From: JAUZQZ01 sp964624255
GTDB taxonomy: Bacteria; Pseudomonadota; Zetaproteobacteria; Mariprofundales; Mariprofundaceae
Direction: 5' to 3'
NCBI GenBank assembly: GCA_964624255.1
Contig: CAZUWV010000010.1
Span: forward strand, 1-33,986
DNA: 33,986 nt
The number at the start of each line of letters is the position of its first letter. Position 1 is the stretch's first letter. Below are positions 1-7,488 of this stretch, one piece after another. The translations under genes were made by a program, and so were the position numbers. The notes under the pieces are model-generated. The model was not told where the DNA came from and made no database searches. It saw only the letters and a list, made by a program, of their open reading frames with translations.

Positions 1-391
1 GCAGCGGATCCAGATTGGCGTGTAAATGACCATGCACACGATAACCATGCATCAGGTATAGGGCCCTGGATGGATATTCCACTTCGCCAATACCTGACTG
101 TCCAGTGTTTACCCGTTCGTGTGGACGGTTCGGCAGCGCGGTCGCGGTTCGCCGAAACCGGGCTTCGATCCGTTGCCTCGAAGGCAGAGGTGTTTCTTCC
201 CGCATGCCCCGGAAACGTTCTGTCCAGGCCACTGGTACCGAATCCGGGTCGTTTAAGTAATCTTCATATAGCGATTCCACCCAGGCGGCATTCACACCGC
301 CGAGATCGGCCTCCTGGTCAAACAGCTTGCGTCCGGGGGGGTAGGAAATGGCCTGGCCTTTCTTGCTTTGAACCGGGTTATCTGTGCTCAC
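1..391 (-). CDS. sucA: 2-oxoglutarate dehydrogenase E1 component, N-terminal part (cut by window edge)
   Basis: Reading the minus strand from a GTG at 391 gives about 130 codons without a stop, running off the left edge. The product begins MSTDNPVQSKKGQ and contains WVESLYEDYLNDPDSVP near residue 38 and ALYLMHGYRVHGHLHANLDPL near the edge. Both are hallmarks of the N-terminal region of the thiamine-diphosphate-dependent E1 subunit of the 2-oxoglutarate dehydrogenase complex, a cytoplasmic TCA-cycle enzyme. The catalytic domains lie outside the window. An ATG a few bases upstream is out of frame and closes at once, so GTG is the best start; no strong ribosome binding site is visible. The opposite-strand reading at 70-405 is a shadow of this gene. 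The identification is from motif recognition and is quite secure. Confidence 0.88.
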   Translation of the reverse strand, partial: MSTDNPVQSKKGQAISYPPGRKLFDQEADLGGVNAAWVESLYEDYLNDPDSVPVAWTERFRGMREETPLPSRQRIEARFRRTATALPNRPHERVNTGQSGIGEVEYPSRALYLMHGYRVHGHLHANLDPL

Positions 392-478
392 GGGTGCATT
401 TATAGTCCAACGCCGGTCAAAAGGCGAATAAAAACCATTCACCATCCGTACCAAGCTGAGCTCTTCGGTTCAGTTTAA

Positions 479-621
479 CCTGCATTATTCATGAATCGCC
501 GTGATGATTGCGCCGGGCCTTTGTTCGCTGGCGGATTCCGAGGAGGGAGATCGTAGCCATGTATGCATGCATGCATACGAACGACCGATTCGGTACGATT
601 GAACAAAATTATGAGATGTAG
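479..621 (-). repeat. Dispersed repeat family A, copy A1
   Basis: This is an imperfect copy, in reverse orientation, of the element at 5158-5320. It starts CCTGCATTATTCATGAATCG, continues with GCCGTGATGATTGCGCC and TTTGTTCG, and shares the internal block GGATTCCGAGGA. Its far end is shortened by about 25 bases. Inside it is a short alternating tract, (ATGC)n, near 559-575. The copy fills most of the 326-base gap between sucA and the ElyC-like gene; nothing else is recognisable in that gap. Confidence 0.75.
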
Positions 622-717
622 CCTTTCTACATCGAATATTTTGTGATTGAGCAACGCGTCAAGATGGTGCGTAGGCTGGATGGAGAAATGAGTATGTTAT
701 TTATTGGTTACAGCCAC

Positions 718-1479
718 TTAGTAACGCAGGCGATACCACAACGTGCCAAGGTACTCGTGCAGTGCATCACCGGAGTCGGCCAGTACATTCCAGCGCGGAA
801 AATAACTGCGTACGTCGTAGGCGGATCGTTTGGTCAGATAATCGGTGGGTGCGGCAACCACACCCAGCCCCTGCGCCCTGAAGCACCAGACCGAACGCGG
901 CATATGCCAGGCACTGGTTACCAGCACAATGCGGTGAATCCCCTTTCTGTCCAGAATCTTCTTGATGTAAACCGCATTCTGCCATGTGTTATTGGCCGCC
1001 ACTTCGGCATGCACTTTTCCTTCGGGTACACCGAAATAAATCAGCCAGCGGCGCATAACCGCACCTTCCGTTGCTGTTTCATGGGTGAGTGATTTACCGC
1101 CTGTAGCATACACCGGCAGGCCGGTTTCGCGCGCAATCTTTGCGGCATAGAGCGTGCGCATCATGGCAAAACGCCCCAATTCGTCACGCCCGCCATATTC
1201 CGGAGCTTTTTCGTAGATGCCGCTCCCCAGCAATACAATAGCCATCGGGCCTACCGGAAGGTCGGCCACATTTAACGGTGCATATTGAAATTCCAGCGGA
1301 CGGGTCAACGCATCGCGCACAGGTTCGGTGGACAGCAACCAAAGCAATGCCAATGCAAGACCCACCAGCCCCCGTCCCCACCATTTGCGCCAGAAGACAA
1401 GGCCGACACTGGCTAGCAGAATCAATCCACCCGGAGGTAACAGTAGCTGCGCCACTACCTTGGAGGCCAGCAGGCTCAT
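718..1479 (-). CDS. ElyC/YdcF-like DUF218 membrane protein
   Basis: The 253-residue product has two hydrophobic N-terminal segments (about residues 8-25 and 32-48), then a DUF218 (YdcF-like) domain. Recognisable signatures are IVLLGSGIYE, PVYATGGKS, a glutamate-rich TEGAVMRRW helix, NNTWQNA and LVTSAWHMPRS. E. coli ElyC, of this family, affects cell-wall precursor metabolism; other members are of unknown function, so a role in envelope biogenesis is only an inference. The open frame extends upstream to 1635, but that extension is cysteine-rich and unlike a membrane protein N-terminus and overlaps repeat C1, so the ATG at 1479 (MSLLASKVV) is chosen. It stands alone on this strand, divergent from radA. 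Confidence 0.8.
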   Translation of the reverse strand: MSLLASKVVAQLLLPPGGLILLASVGLVFWRKWWGRGLVGLALALLWLLSTEPVRDALTRPLEFQYAPLNVADLPVGPMAIVLLGSGIYEKAPEYGGRDELGRFAMMRTLYAAKIARETGLPVYATGGKSLTHETATEGAVMRRWLIYFGVPEGKVHAEVAANNTWQNAVYIKKILDRKGIHRIVLVTSAWHMPRSVWCFRAQGLGVVAAPTDYLTKRSAYDVRSYFPRWNVLADSGDALHEYLGTLWYRLRY

Positions 1480-1620
1480 CCGTTTGTTTCTGCTTGCATG
1501 ACGAACTCCTGTTTTCGACCGCTCTGAATACGCACGGCAGTTACCGCTGTTCCAAATAGTATCCGCGAGGGCAGCAGGAAAACAGCAACAAGCCCAGGTA
1601 ACATTATTACTTTCCTCCGG

Positions 1621-1712
1621 ACATGGGTCCACCATGTACCTCTTATTTTATCCCGAAGATGAGCTCAAAGTGGGATTGTCGCTTATTTACCCAGAGTTTT
1701 GCAAGAGGCTCT
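1621..1712 (+). repeat. Dispersed repeat family C, copy C1 (partial)
   Basis: This matches the middle and right end of the element at 5328-5533 with the centre deleted. Shared blocks are GGTCCACCATG (compare GGAACCACCATG), TCCCGAAGATGAGCTCAA, GTGGGATTGTCGCT and the terminal GTTTTGCAAGAGGCTCT. Its right end is 52 bases upstream of the radA start. Confidence 0.6.
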
Positions 1713-1764
1713 GGAGGTTAATCTTATACGCTTAATTCGGTACCTTTCATGCTAATGTACGTCC

Positions 1765-3159
1765 ATGGTCCGAACATCTTTGCCCAACACCGTTTTCGTC
1801 TGCCAGTCCTGCGGTGCTGAACGTCGCAAATGGATAGGGCAATGCCCGGATTGCCGGTCCTGGAACAGCATTGTTGAACAGCAGATAGCATCCAGCGTCA
1901 TGAGAAAAGGAAAGGCTGCCGCCCTCGTGGTAACGCCTATCACGAGGATTGACAGCAGTGCATCTCCACGGCAGTCAAGTGGTCTGCACGAGCTGGATCG
2001 GGTGCTGGGTGGCGGTCTTGTCCCCGGTTCCGCCGTACTGATCGGCGGTGCTCCCGGTATCGGCAAATCGACATTATTATTGCAGGCATCCCATCACCTG
2101 GCCAAACGGGGTGATGTGCTTTATGTCACTGGCGAAGAATCACCCCAACAGGTCAGATTGCGCGGTGATCGTATCCGGGCGGGAAATGACGCGATCAGCC
2201 TGGCCGCGAGTACCGACCTGGAGGCTATTCTGGCCACCGTCGATCAACTTAAACCCGCAACCGTGGTTATTGATTCTATTCAAACCACGGTGACAACACG
2301 CTTAAGTAGCGCCCCCGGAACAGTAGCACAAGTACGCGATTGTGCTGCGGCCCTGATTCAAAGCGCCAAGCAACGGGGGCATGCTTTGATCCTCGCGGGT
2401 CATGTGACCAAGGATGGTTCCATTGCCGGCCCCAGGGTGCTGGAACACATGGTCGATGCCGTATTGTATTTTGAAGGTGACCGGGGTCATGCGCACCGTA
2501 TTCTCCGCGCTGTGAAAAACCGGTTTGGTCCTGCAGGCGAAATTGGCGTGTTCGAGATGACGGATGCGGGGCTAATCGGCATTCGCGATGCTTCCAAAAT
2601 TTTTCTGGCCGAGCGTGCCGCAGGTGTTCCTGGCTCTGTTATTCTGGCCTGCATGGAAGGAACGCGTCCGCTATTGGTGGAGGTGCAGGCACTGGTCGCT
2701 CCGACCGTCTATGCGACGCCCAAACGTAGTGCCACCGGACTGGATACGGGCCGCGTGTCCATGCTCACCGCCATACTGGAGCGACGCATCGGACTACCCC
2801 TCGGGCAACAAGATGTGTACGTTAACGTGGTTGGCGGCGCGAGGATTCCTGAACCGGCAGCGGACCTTGCCATCATGCTGGCAATCATTTCCGCTTACCA
2901 GGAACGCCCCATGCCCGCAGATATGGCGACATTCGGCGAAGTCGGCTTGACGGGTGAGATTAGGCCTGTCGGCCAACCCGAAGCTCGTATCAGGGAAGCG
3001 GCTAATCTGGGCTTTTCGCAATTGCTGCTGCCGAAGGAAAACCATGCGAGGGTGCGCGGAGCGGGTGCCACTGCTACACTTGCGCCGAAATCGAAGGCCA
3101 GCGTACGATTCCATCCGGTGCGTAATATGGCTGAAGCTGTGCAGGCGGGGTTAGCTTGA
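1765..3159 (+). CDS. radA: DNA repair protein RadA (Sms)
   Basis: The 464-residue product has the full RadA architecture and normal length. An N-terminal zinc finger has cysteines at 13, 16, 27 and 30. A RecA-like ATPase follows, with Walker A GGAPGIGKST at about 94-103, Walker B VVIDSIQT at about 167 and the RadA-specific KNRFG motif at 251-255. The C-terminal third is the Lon-protease-like domain. RadA is a DnaB-type helicase that promotes branch migration in recombinational repair. The ATG at 1765 gives the canonical N-terminus. The stop overlaps the start of cvpA, so radA-cvpA-purF is probably one transcript. The right end of repeat C1 lies just upstream and could include the promoter region. 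Confidence 0.97.
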   Translation: MVRTSLPNTVFVCQSCGAERRKWIGQCPDCRSWNSIVEQQIASSVMRKGKAAALVVTPITRIDSSASPRQSSGLHELDRVLGGGLVPGSAVLIGGAPGIGKSTLLLQASHHLAKRGDVLYVTGEESPQQVRLRGDRIRAGNDAISLAASTDLEAILATVDQLKPATVVIDSIQTTVTTRLSSAPGTVAQVRDCAAALIQSAKQRGHALILAGHVTKDGSIAGPRVLEHMVDAVLYFEGDRGHAHRILRAVKNRFGPAGEIGVFEMTDAGLIGIRDASKIFLAERAAGVPGSVILACMEGTRPLLVEVQALVAPTVYATPKRSATGLDTGRVSMLTAILERRIGLPLGQQDVYVNVVGGARIPEPAADLAIMLAIISAYQERPMPADMATFGEVGLTGEIRPVGQPEARIREAANLGFSQLLLPKENHARVRGAGATATLAPKSKASVRFHPVRNMAEAVQAGLA

Positions 3160-3728
3160 ATTTGCTCGACTATCTGTTGATCGCCATCGTTGGCCTTTCC
3201 ATGGTGTTGTCCCTGTGGCGGGGCTTTGTGCGCGAGATTATTTCGCTGATCGGCCTGATGGCTGCATTTCTTGCCGCCAGCCGCACCTCCGGTATGGCGG
3301 CGAATTTGATGCATGGCTGGATATCCAATACGACTGCGGCCAATATCACCGGGTTTGCACTGGTTTTTGTTGCTGTCATGGTCGTTGTGGCACTCGCTGG
3401 TGCGCTTGTTCGCAAGCTGGTGGATATGGCTGATCTTACGGCTACCGATCGTACATTGGGGATGTTTTTCGGTTTTGCCCGGGGGCTACTGCTCATCGGG
3501 CTATTCTTCCTTATTTATACGTCCTATACCAAACCGGATACACCATGGATGAAGCAGAGTATGCTGGCGCCGTATGCCATTGAGATGGGGAATTTACTGG
3601 GCAAGGCTATTCCTGGAGGTTATCCTTTCTCACGACAGGGGGGAAGTAGGTCGAGCGTTGCGGCCATTGATGTTTCGAGCAGCGACAAAAGGGCGCTGGA
3701 ATCTATTATCAGGAAGAGTATGCGATGA
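3156..3728 (+). CDS. cvpA: CvpA family inner-membrane protein
   Basis: The 190-residue product has the CvpA N-terminus (NLLDYLLIAIVGLSMVLSLWRGFVREIISL) and four hydrophobic segments within the first 130 residues, followed by a polar tail. CvpA is named for its requirement in colicin V production and is often encoded beside purF in proteobacteria. The start is a TTG that overlaps the radA stop in the sequence TTGA, which implies translational coupling. The stop overlaps the purF start as ATGA. The molecular function of the family is unsettled. Confidence 0.92.
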   Translation: MNLLDYLLIAIVGLSMVLSLWRGFVREIISLIGLMAAFLAASRTSGMAANLMHGWISNTTAANITGFALVFVAVMVVVALAGALVRKLVDMADLTATDRTLGMFFGFARGLLLIGLFFLIYTSYTKPDTPWMKQSMLAPYAIEMGNLLGKAIPGGYPFSRQGGSRSSVAAIDVSSSDKRALESIIRKSMR

Positions 3729-5152
3729 TCGATCAGTTTCAGGATGATCATTTCCATGACGAATGTGGTGTGTTTGGCGTGTTCGATCATTCGGAAGCCG
3801 CCAACCTCACTTACCTTGGACTCTATGCGCAGCAGCATCGGGGCCAGGAGTCGGCTGGTATTGTCTGCACGGATGGACATAGCTTCAACAGCCACCGTGG
3901 TATGGGGCTGGTTGCGGATGTGTTCCAAGAGCCAGACATTAAAAACTTGGCCGGACATCGTTGTATCGGGCATGTGCGTTATTCAACTTCAGGGGAATCC
4001 GGTTTACGTAATTGCCAACCGTTTTCGTATGAATATGCACATGGCGGTATTGCCATGTGCCATAATGGTAATATCGTGAACGCCCCGGAGCTAAGACGGA
4101 CCCTGGAAAAGCAGGGCTCCATTTTCCAATCCACCTCCGATACTGAAGTGTTAATCCATCTGGTAGCGAAAAGCCAGGCAGAAACCATGAAGGAACGTTT
4201 GGCCGAGGCTGTACGGCAGCTTAGAGGCGGTTTTTCTCTGCTGGTGCTGGTTGAGAAACGTCTGGTCGGTTTGCGAGATCGAAACGGTATCCGTCCACTG
4301 GTATTGGGAAAACTGGATGGCTCATGGGTGTTGGCCTCGGAAACCTGCGCCTTTGACCTAATTGGTGCCGAGTTCGTGCGCGATGTCGAACCCGGAGAAA
4401 TGGTGATTATTGAGGAAGGTAACATTGAAAGTCTGTATCCGTTCCAGACGCGAAGCCCCAAATTTTGTGTTTTTGAATATGTATATTTTGCCCGCCCTGA
4501 CTCAACCCTGGAGGGCATCAATGTGTACCAGGCGCGCTACAGAATCGGTGCGGAACTGGCTCGCGAAGCGTTCGTCGATGCAGATATTGTCGTGCCGGTT
4601 CCAGATTCCGGCACACCGCCCGCCATGGGCTATGCGGAGCAATCGAGATTACCATTTCAAATGGGACTTATCCGTAATCATTACATAGGTCGCACATTTA
4701 TCGAGCCCCAACAGTCGATTCGTAATTTTGGTGTAAAGTTGAAACTGAACCCCAACAGGGATCTTATCGCGGGTAAGCGCGTGGTACTGGTGGATGACTC
4801 CATTGTGCGTGGTACGACCAGTCGGAAACTGGTGGAAATGGTGCGCAAAGCCGGTGCCAAAGAGGTGCATATGCGTATTTCCAGTCCGCCAACCCGCCAT
4901 TCCTGCTTTTACGGTATTGACACGCCAAATGCGAGTCAGCTGATGGCCAATCAAATGAATGTTGATGAAATGTGTCATGCCATTGGCGCTGATTCGCTCG
5001 CCTTTGTTTCCTTCGAAGGTTTGTACCGTGCCGTGGGCAAGCCACAACACCTGCATTGCGACGCATGCTTTTCCGGCAATTATCCCGTACCCATTGAAGG
5101 GCCTCGCTCGCCACAGTTATCGCTGCTCCATTTCGTTAGTCGGGGGAATTAG
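3725..5152 (+). CDS. purF: Amidophosphoribosyltransferase, Fe-S proenzyme type
   Basis: This enzyme commits PRPP and glutamine to purine synthesis in the cytoplasm. The 475-residue product starts with a 13-residue leader before Cys14 (HDECGVFGVF), the catalytic N-terminal nucleophile of the glutaminase domain, so propeptide cleavage is expected. The PRPP-binding motif VVLVDDSIVRGTT lies at 353-365. Cysteines at 248, 394, 445 and 448 match the four ligands of the [4Fe-4S] cluster in Bacillus subtilis PurF, including CDAC at 445-448. E. coli PurF lacks both the leader and the cluster. The gene overlaps cvpA by four bases and is followed by repeats A2 and C2, where the operon probably ends. Confidence 0.97.
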   Translation: MIDQFQDDHFHDECGVFGVFDHSEAANLTYLGLYAQQHRGQESAGIVCTDGHSFNSHRGMGLVADVFQEPDIKNLAGHRCIGHVRYSTSGESGLRNCQPFSYEYAHGGIAMCHNGNIVNAPELRRTLEKQGSIFQSTSDTEVLIHLVAKSQAETMKERLAEAVRQLRGGFSLLVLVEKRLVGLRDRNGIRPLVLGKLDGSWVLASETCAFDLIGAEFVRDVEPGEMVIIEEGNIESLYPFQTRSPKFCVFEYVYFARPDSTLEGINVYQARYRIGAELAREAFVDADIVVPVPDSGTPPAMGYAEQSRLPFQMGLIRNHYIGRTFIEPQQSIRNFGVKLKLNPNRDLIAGKRVVLVDDSIVRGTTSRKLVEMVRKAGAKEVHMRISSPPTRHSCFYGIDTPNASQLMANQMNVDEMCHAIGADSLAFVSFEGLYRAVGKPQHLHCDACFSGNYPVPIEGPRSPQLSLLHFVSRGN

Positions 5153-5157
5153 GGAAG

Positions 5158-5320
5158 CCCTAAACTATTCATAAATTCTGCCATACCCTTGCTTGTTCCT
5201 TTGTTCGTACCGAACCCCTCGTCGGTCGTCCGTATGCGCGCTCACGGTCTCCTTCCTCGGAATCCGTTGCAAACAAAAGATCTGCGCAAGCATCACGGCG
5301 ATTTATGAATAGTTCAGGCT
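5158..5320 (+). repeat. Dispersed repeat family A, copy A2 (near-complete reference copy)
   Basis: The element is about 163 bp with inverted ends. The left end is CCCTAAACTATTCATAAATT and the reverse complement of the right end is AGCCTGAACTATTCATAAAT. Internal landmarks are TTTGTTCGTACCGAAC, GTCGGTCGTCCGTATG, CACGGTCTCCTTCCT and CATCACGGCGATTTATG. No reading frame in it looks like a gene. It begins six bases after the purF stop and abuts repeat C2. Confidence 0.8.
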
Positions 5321-5327
5321 AAACCCG

Positions 5328-5533
5328 AGAGCTAATTGTAAAACGCATGAGCGGCGATCGGCTTCCCCACCTTAGCCCATTTTTGAGCTGGAATTTTGAT
5401 TCATGGAACCACCATGCAAATAAATGCCAAACATACACCCCTACCGCAACGGTGGGACAGCGCCGTTTTCTTCCCGAAAATGGACTCAACGTGGGGTCGC
5501 CGCTCATCCATCCAGCGTTTTGCAATTGGATCT
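5328..5533 (+). repeat. Dispersed repeat family C, copy C2 (complete reference copy)
   Basis: The element is about 206 bp with long inverted ends. The left end reads AGAGCTAATTGTAAAACGC then TGAGCGGCGATCGGCTTCCC. The right end reads GTGGGGTCGCCGCTCATCC then GCGTTTTGCAATTGGATCT. The centre holds GGAACCACCATGCAAATAAA and CCGCAACGGTGGGACAGCGC, both also found at 33180-33238. It ends five bases before the start codon of the GlpD-like gene, so it must contain that gene's translation-initiation region and possibly its promoter. Confidence 0.8.
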
Positions 5534-5538
5534 AGAGA

Positions 5539-6690
5539 ATGAATAAAACAGATATACTCATCATTGGCGGCGGCATTCATGGGTGCGGTGTGGCGCAAGC
5601 GGCAGCGGCGCAAGGTCTGCGCGTCATGCTGGTGGAGCAAGGTGAGATTGCCGGGGGTACCTCCAGTCGTTCCAGTAAATTGATCCACGGAGGCTTACGG
5701 TATCTGGAAACAGCGCAGTTTTCTCTTGTACGCGAAGCATTGCATGAGCGTGAGATACTATTGCGTATCGCGCCGGGGCTGGTGCATAGAGAGCGGTTTT
5801 ATATTCCCGCCTATCAGATGAATTTGAGACCACCATGGAAAATAGCGGCAGGGCTGATGTTGTATCGCCTGCTCGCGGGTAGCGGTAACGATTTTCATCG
5901 CATTCCCCCTGAATGCTGGGCGCGAACGCTGCCTGGTTTGTCCAGGAAAGGATTGCGCACCATATTCGAGTACTGGGATGCGGCTACCGATGATGCGGCT
6001 TTAACGAAGGCTGTGGCGGCTTCGGCGATGCAAATGGGTGCCGAATTTCTGACCGGACACCGTGTGCAATCAGTTCAACGGGTGCATGACGGGTGGAGAG
6101 TGGATATGGGCCATGATGGCATGGCGCGCGCATCGGTTCTGGTAAACGCTGCTGGCCCATGGGTAAACCGGGTGCGGGATTTGATGATACCCAGGCCCCG
6201 AAAATTGCGTATCAGTCTGGTTCAGGGAAGCCATATTATTCTTCCACAATTACAGGAGGCATATGTCTATGCTGAGGCGGGCGATCACCGGGCGACCTTC
6301 ATCATGCCATGGAAAGGAAAAACCCTGGTGGGAACAACGGAGGTGAACACGGCGGAAATCGCTTGCCCTCAACCGGGCAATGATGAAATCAGGTATTTAC
6401 TGAAGGTGTACCGTCGTCATTATCCGTTACGCCCATCCAGTGAGAACGATGTAATGGATTGCTTTGCCGGCATACGTACATTGCCGGAAGCGGGAGGACG
6501 CTTTGCCGAACGCGCGCGCGGGGTTCGGTTATGCGGTGATGATTCCGACCATCCTCACCTGGTAACGATCTATGGTGGTAAATTGACAACCTACCGCCGC
6601 ACGGCGGAGCGGGTCATGCGATTATTGTCGCCTGTGCTACATCCTCCCCGGCTGGGGGCAGATACCGCTAAAATTAAACTTAACCCATAA
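5539..6690 (+). CDS. FAD-dependent glycerol-3-phosphate dehydrogenase-like protein (short GlpD)
   Basis: The 383-residue product starts with a dinucleotide-binding motif, ILIIGGGIHGCG, followed by VEQGEIAGGTSSRSSKLIHG and GLRYLE, the flavin-binding signature of the GlpD family. Further GlpD-like features are ATDDAALTKAVAASA, VNAAGPWVN, GSHIILP, FIMPWKGKTLVGTTE and the C-terminal FAD-binding YGGKLTTYR. GlpD oxidises sn-glycerol-3-phosphate to dihydroxyacetone phosphate at the inner face of the membrane and feeds electrons to quinone. E. coli GlpD is about 500 residues; this protein stops just after YGGKLTTYR and so lacks the C-terminal helical cap domain. The substrate is therefore likely but not certain to be glycerol-3-phosphate. 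The start lies directly behind repeat C2, with only a weak AGAG ribosome binding site. Confidence 0.85.
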   Translation: MNKTDILIIGGGIHGCGVAQAAAAQGLRVMLVEQGEIAGGTSSRSSKLIHGGLRYLETAQFSLVREALHEREILLRIAPGLVHRERFYIPAYQMNLRPPWKIAAGLMLYRLLAGSGNDFHRIPPECWARTLPGLSRKGLRTIFEYWDAATDDAALTKAVAASAMQMGAEFLTGHRVQSVQRVHDGWRVDMGHDGMARASVLVNAAGPWVNRVRDLMIPRPRKLRISLVQGSHIILPQLQEAYVYAEAGDHRATFIMPWKGKTLVGTTEVNTAEIACPQPGNDEIRYLLKVYRRHYPLRPSSENDVMDCFAGIRTLPEAGGRFAERARGVRLCGDDSDHPHLVTIYGGKLTTYRRTAERVMRLLSPVLHPPRLGADTAKIKLNP

Positions 6691-6723
6691 GCGGTTCGTA
6701 AATCCATGAATGGCATGGGTTAA
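6680..6723. terminator. Inverted repeat spanning two convergent stop codons
   Basis: TTAACCCAT at 6680-6688 is perfectly complementary to ATGGGTTAA at 6715-6723, with 26 bases between. The arms contain the stop codons of the GlpD-like gene and of the convergent CBS-domain gene. There is no T-tract, so a bidirectional terminator role is a guess from position. Confidence 0.35.
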
Positions 6724-7124
6724 CACAGCTTCATCAGACCCTTGAGGACCATATCGGTATGGCTAACGATACCAATGATATCACCCTCGCTATTGACGAC
6801 TGGTGCGCGTGACAAACCGAGGCGCGCGAACAGGGAGCTGGCATGCCGGATGTCCATGCGAGGATTGATGAGAACGGCCGGTTTGGTCATGACCTCATAA
6901 ATACTGACACGGTCCGGAGACTTGTTCCTGGCCAGGACATGGCGAGCAATATCCGCCAATACAACGATACCATATTCATCGTCCTGATGACGTTTGTTAA
7001 CGATAACGCATTTTGTTTCTACATGCTTCATCATATTCAACACCTCGCACACGGTGGAAAGGCCATCTACCATATCGAATTCATGCTTCATAACGTCCTC
7101 GACGCGAAGAATTTTAGGGTTCAT
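6720..7124 (-). CDS. CBS-domain pair protein
   Basis: The 134-residue product consists of two CBS motifs and little else. The first starts at VEDVMKHEFDMVDGLSTVCE and the second at IYEVMTKPAVLINPRMDIRHA, ending GIVSHTDMVLKGL, a classic CBS ending. CBS pairs (Bateman modules) bind adenosine nucleotides and regulate enzymes, channels and transporters. It is the last gene of a leftward four-gene operon and its start overlaps the stop of the P-II-like gene by four bases (ATGA). That coupling suggests it regulates, or is regulated with, the DUF1538 membrane proteins upstream. The target is inferred from context only. Confidence 0.9.
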   Translation of the reverse strand: MNPKILRVEDVMKHEFDMVDGLSTVCEVLNMMKHVETKCVIVNKRHQDDEYGIVVLADIARHVLARNKSPDRVSIYEVMTKPAVLINPRMDIRHASSLFARLGLSRAPVVNSEGDIIGIVSHTDMVLKGLMKLC

Positions 7125-7474
7125 AAGATTTTTTCCTCTACTTCCTCGACGATGGCCTCGATTTGTGTTTTAAGACCAATCGTATCTTCCACATCCACCT
7201 GAAAGGCTACGCCACGGCCCGGATTATCGTCGAAGGCACCGGCTGCCGCGATGCGTTCCAGAATTTGCCGACTCAAGTGCTCTTCCACGAGAAACAGCAG
7301 CATATTCCTTTGCGTTTCGAGATTCAGCCCGAAAAATGTTTTGTGTGGCTTCAGGCCCTCACCACGTGCGTCGCCCAGTACGGTGGAGCCGGTCGCTCCG
7401 GCCTCGCGCGCCGCTTTCATGATGTCATCCGTTGTGCTGTCTTCGACCAGCGCGATAATGAGTTTGAAATGCAT
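7121..7474 (-). CDS. P-II-like (GlnB-fold) signalling protein
   Basis: The 117-residue product has the length and pattern of a P-II protein. It begins MHFKLIIALVEDSTTDDIMKA, has a T-loop-like stretch (VLGDARGEGLKPHKTFFGL) and a C-terminal ferredoxin-like half ending IGLKTQIEAIVEE. Canonical P-II signatures are altered: no uridylylation tyrosine is evident in the T-loop and the usual TGKIGDGKIF region is replaced by FDDNPGRGVAFQVDV. P-II proteins bind ATP, ADP and effectors and often control membrane transporters. It sits 14 bases downstream of a DUF1538 gene with a good AAGGAG site, and overlaps the CBS gene. It probably controls the DUF1538 pair rather than nitrogen metabolism; that is inference. 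Confidence 0.85.
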   Translation of the reverse strand: MHFKLIIALVEDSTTDDIMKAAREAGATGSTVLGDARGEGLKPHKTFFGLNLETQRNMLLFLVEEHLSRQILERIAAAGAFDDNPGRGVAFQVDVEDTIGLKTQIEAIVEEVEEKIL

Positions 7475-7488
7475 GTTCCATCTCCTTG

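Noticed and set aside
70..405. A 111-codon plus-strand reading frame at the left edge
   Set aside because: The minus strand over the same bases encodes an unmistakable SucA N-terminus; the plus-strand product is rich in Arg, Pro and Cys and resembles nothing.
559..576. ATGCATGCATGCAT alternating tract as a simple-sequence switch
   Set aside because: Only about four units long and inside repeat A1, with no gene whose expression it could obviously alter.
643..1092. A 149-codon plus-strand reading frame
   Set aside because: It is antisense to the ElyC-like gene, which has clear family motifs.
5347..5535. Small reading frames inside repeat C2
   Set aside because: They are not conserved among C copies, which differ by insertions and deletions not in multiples of three.
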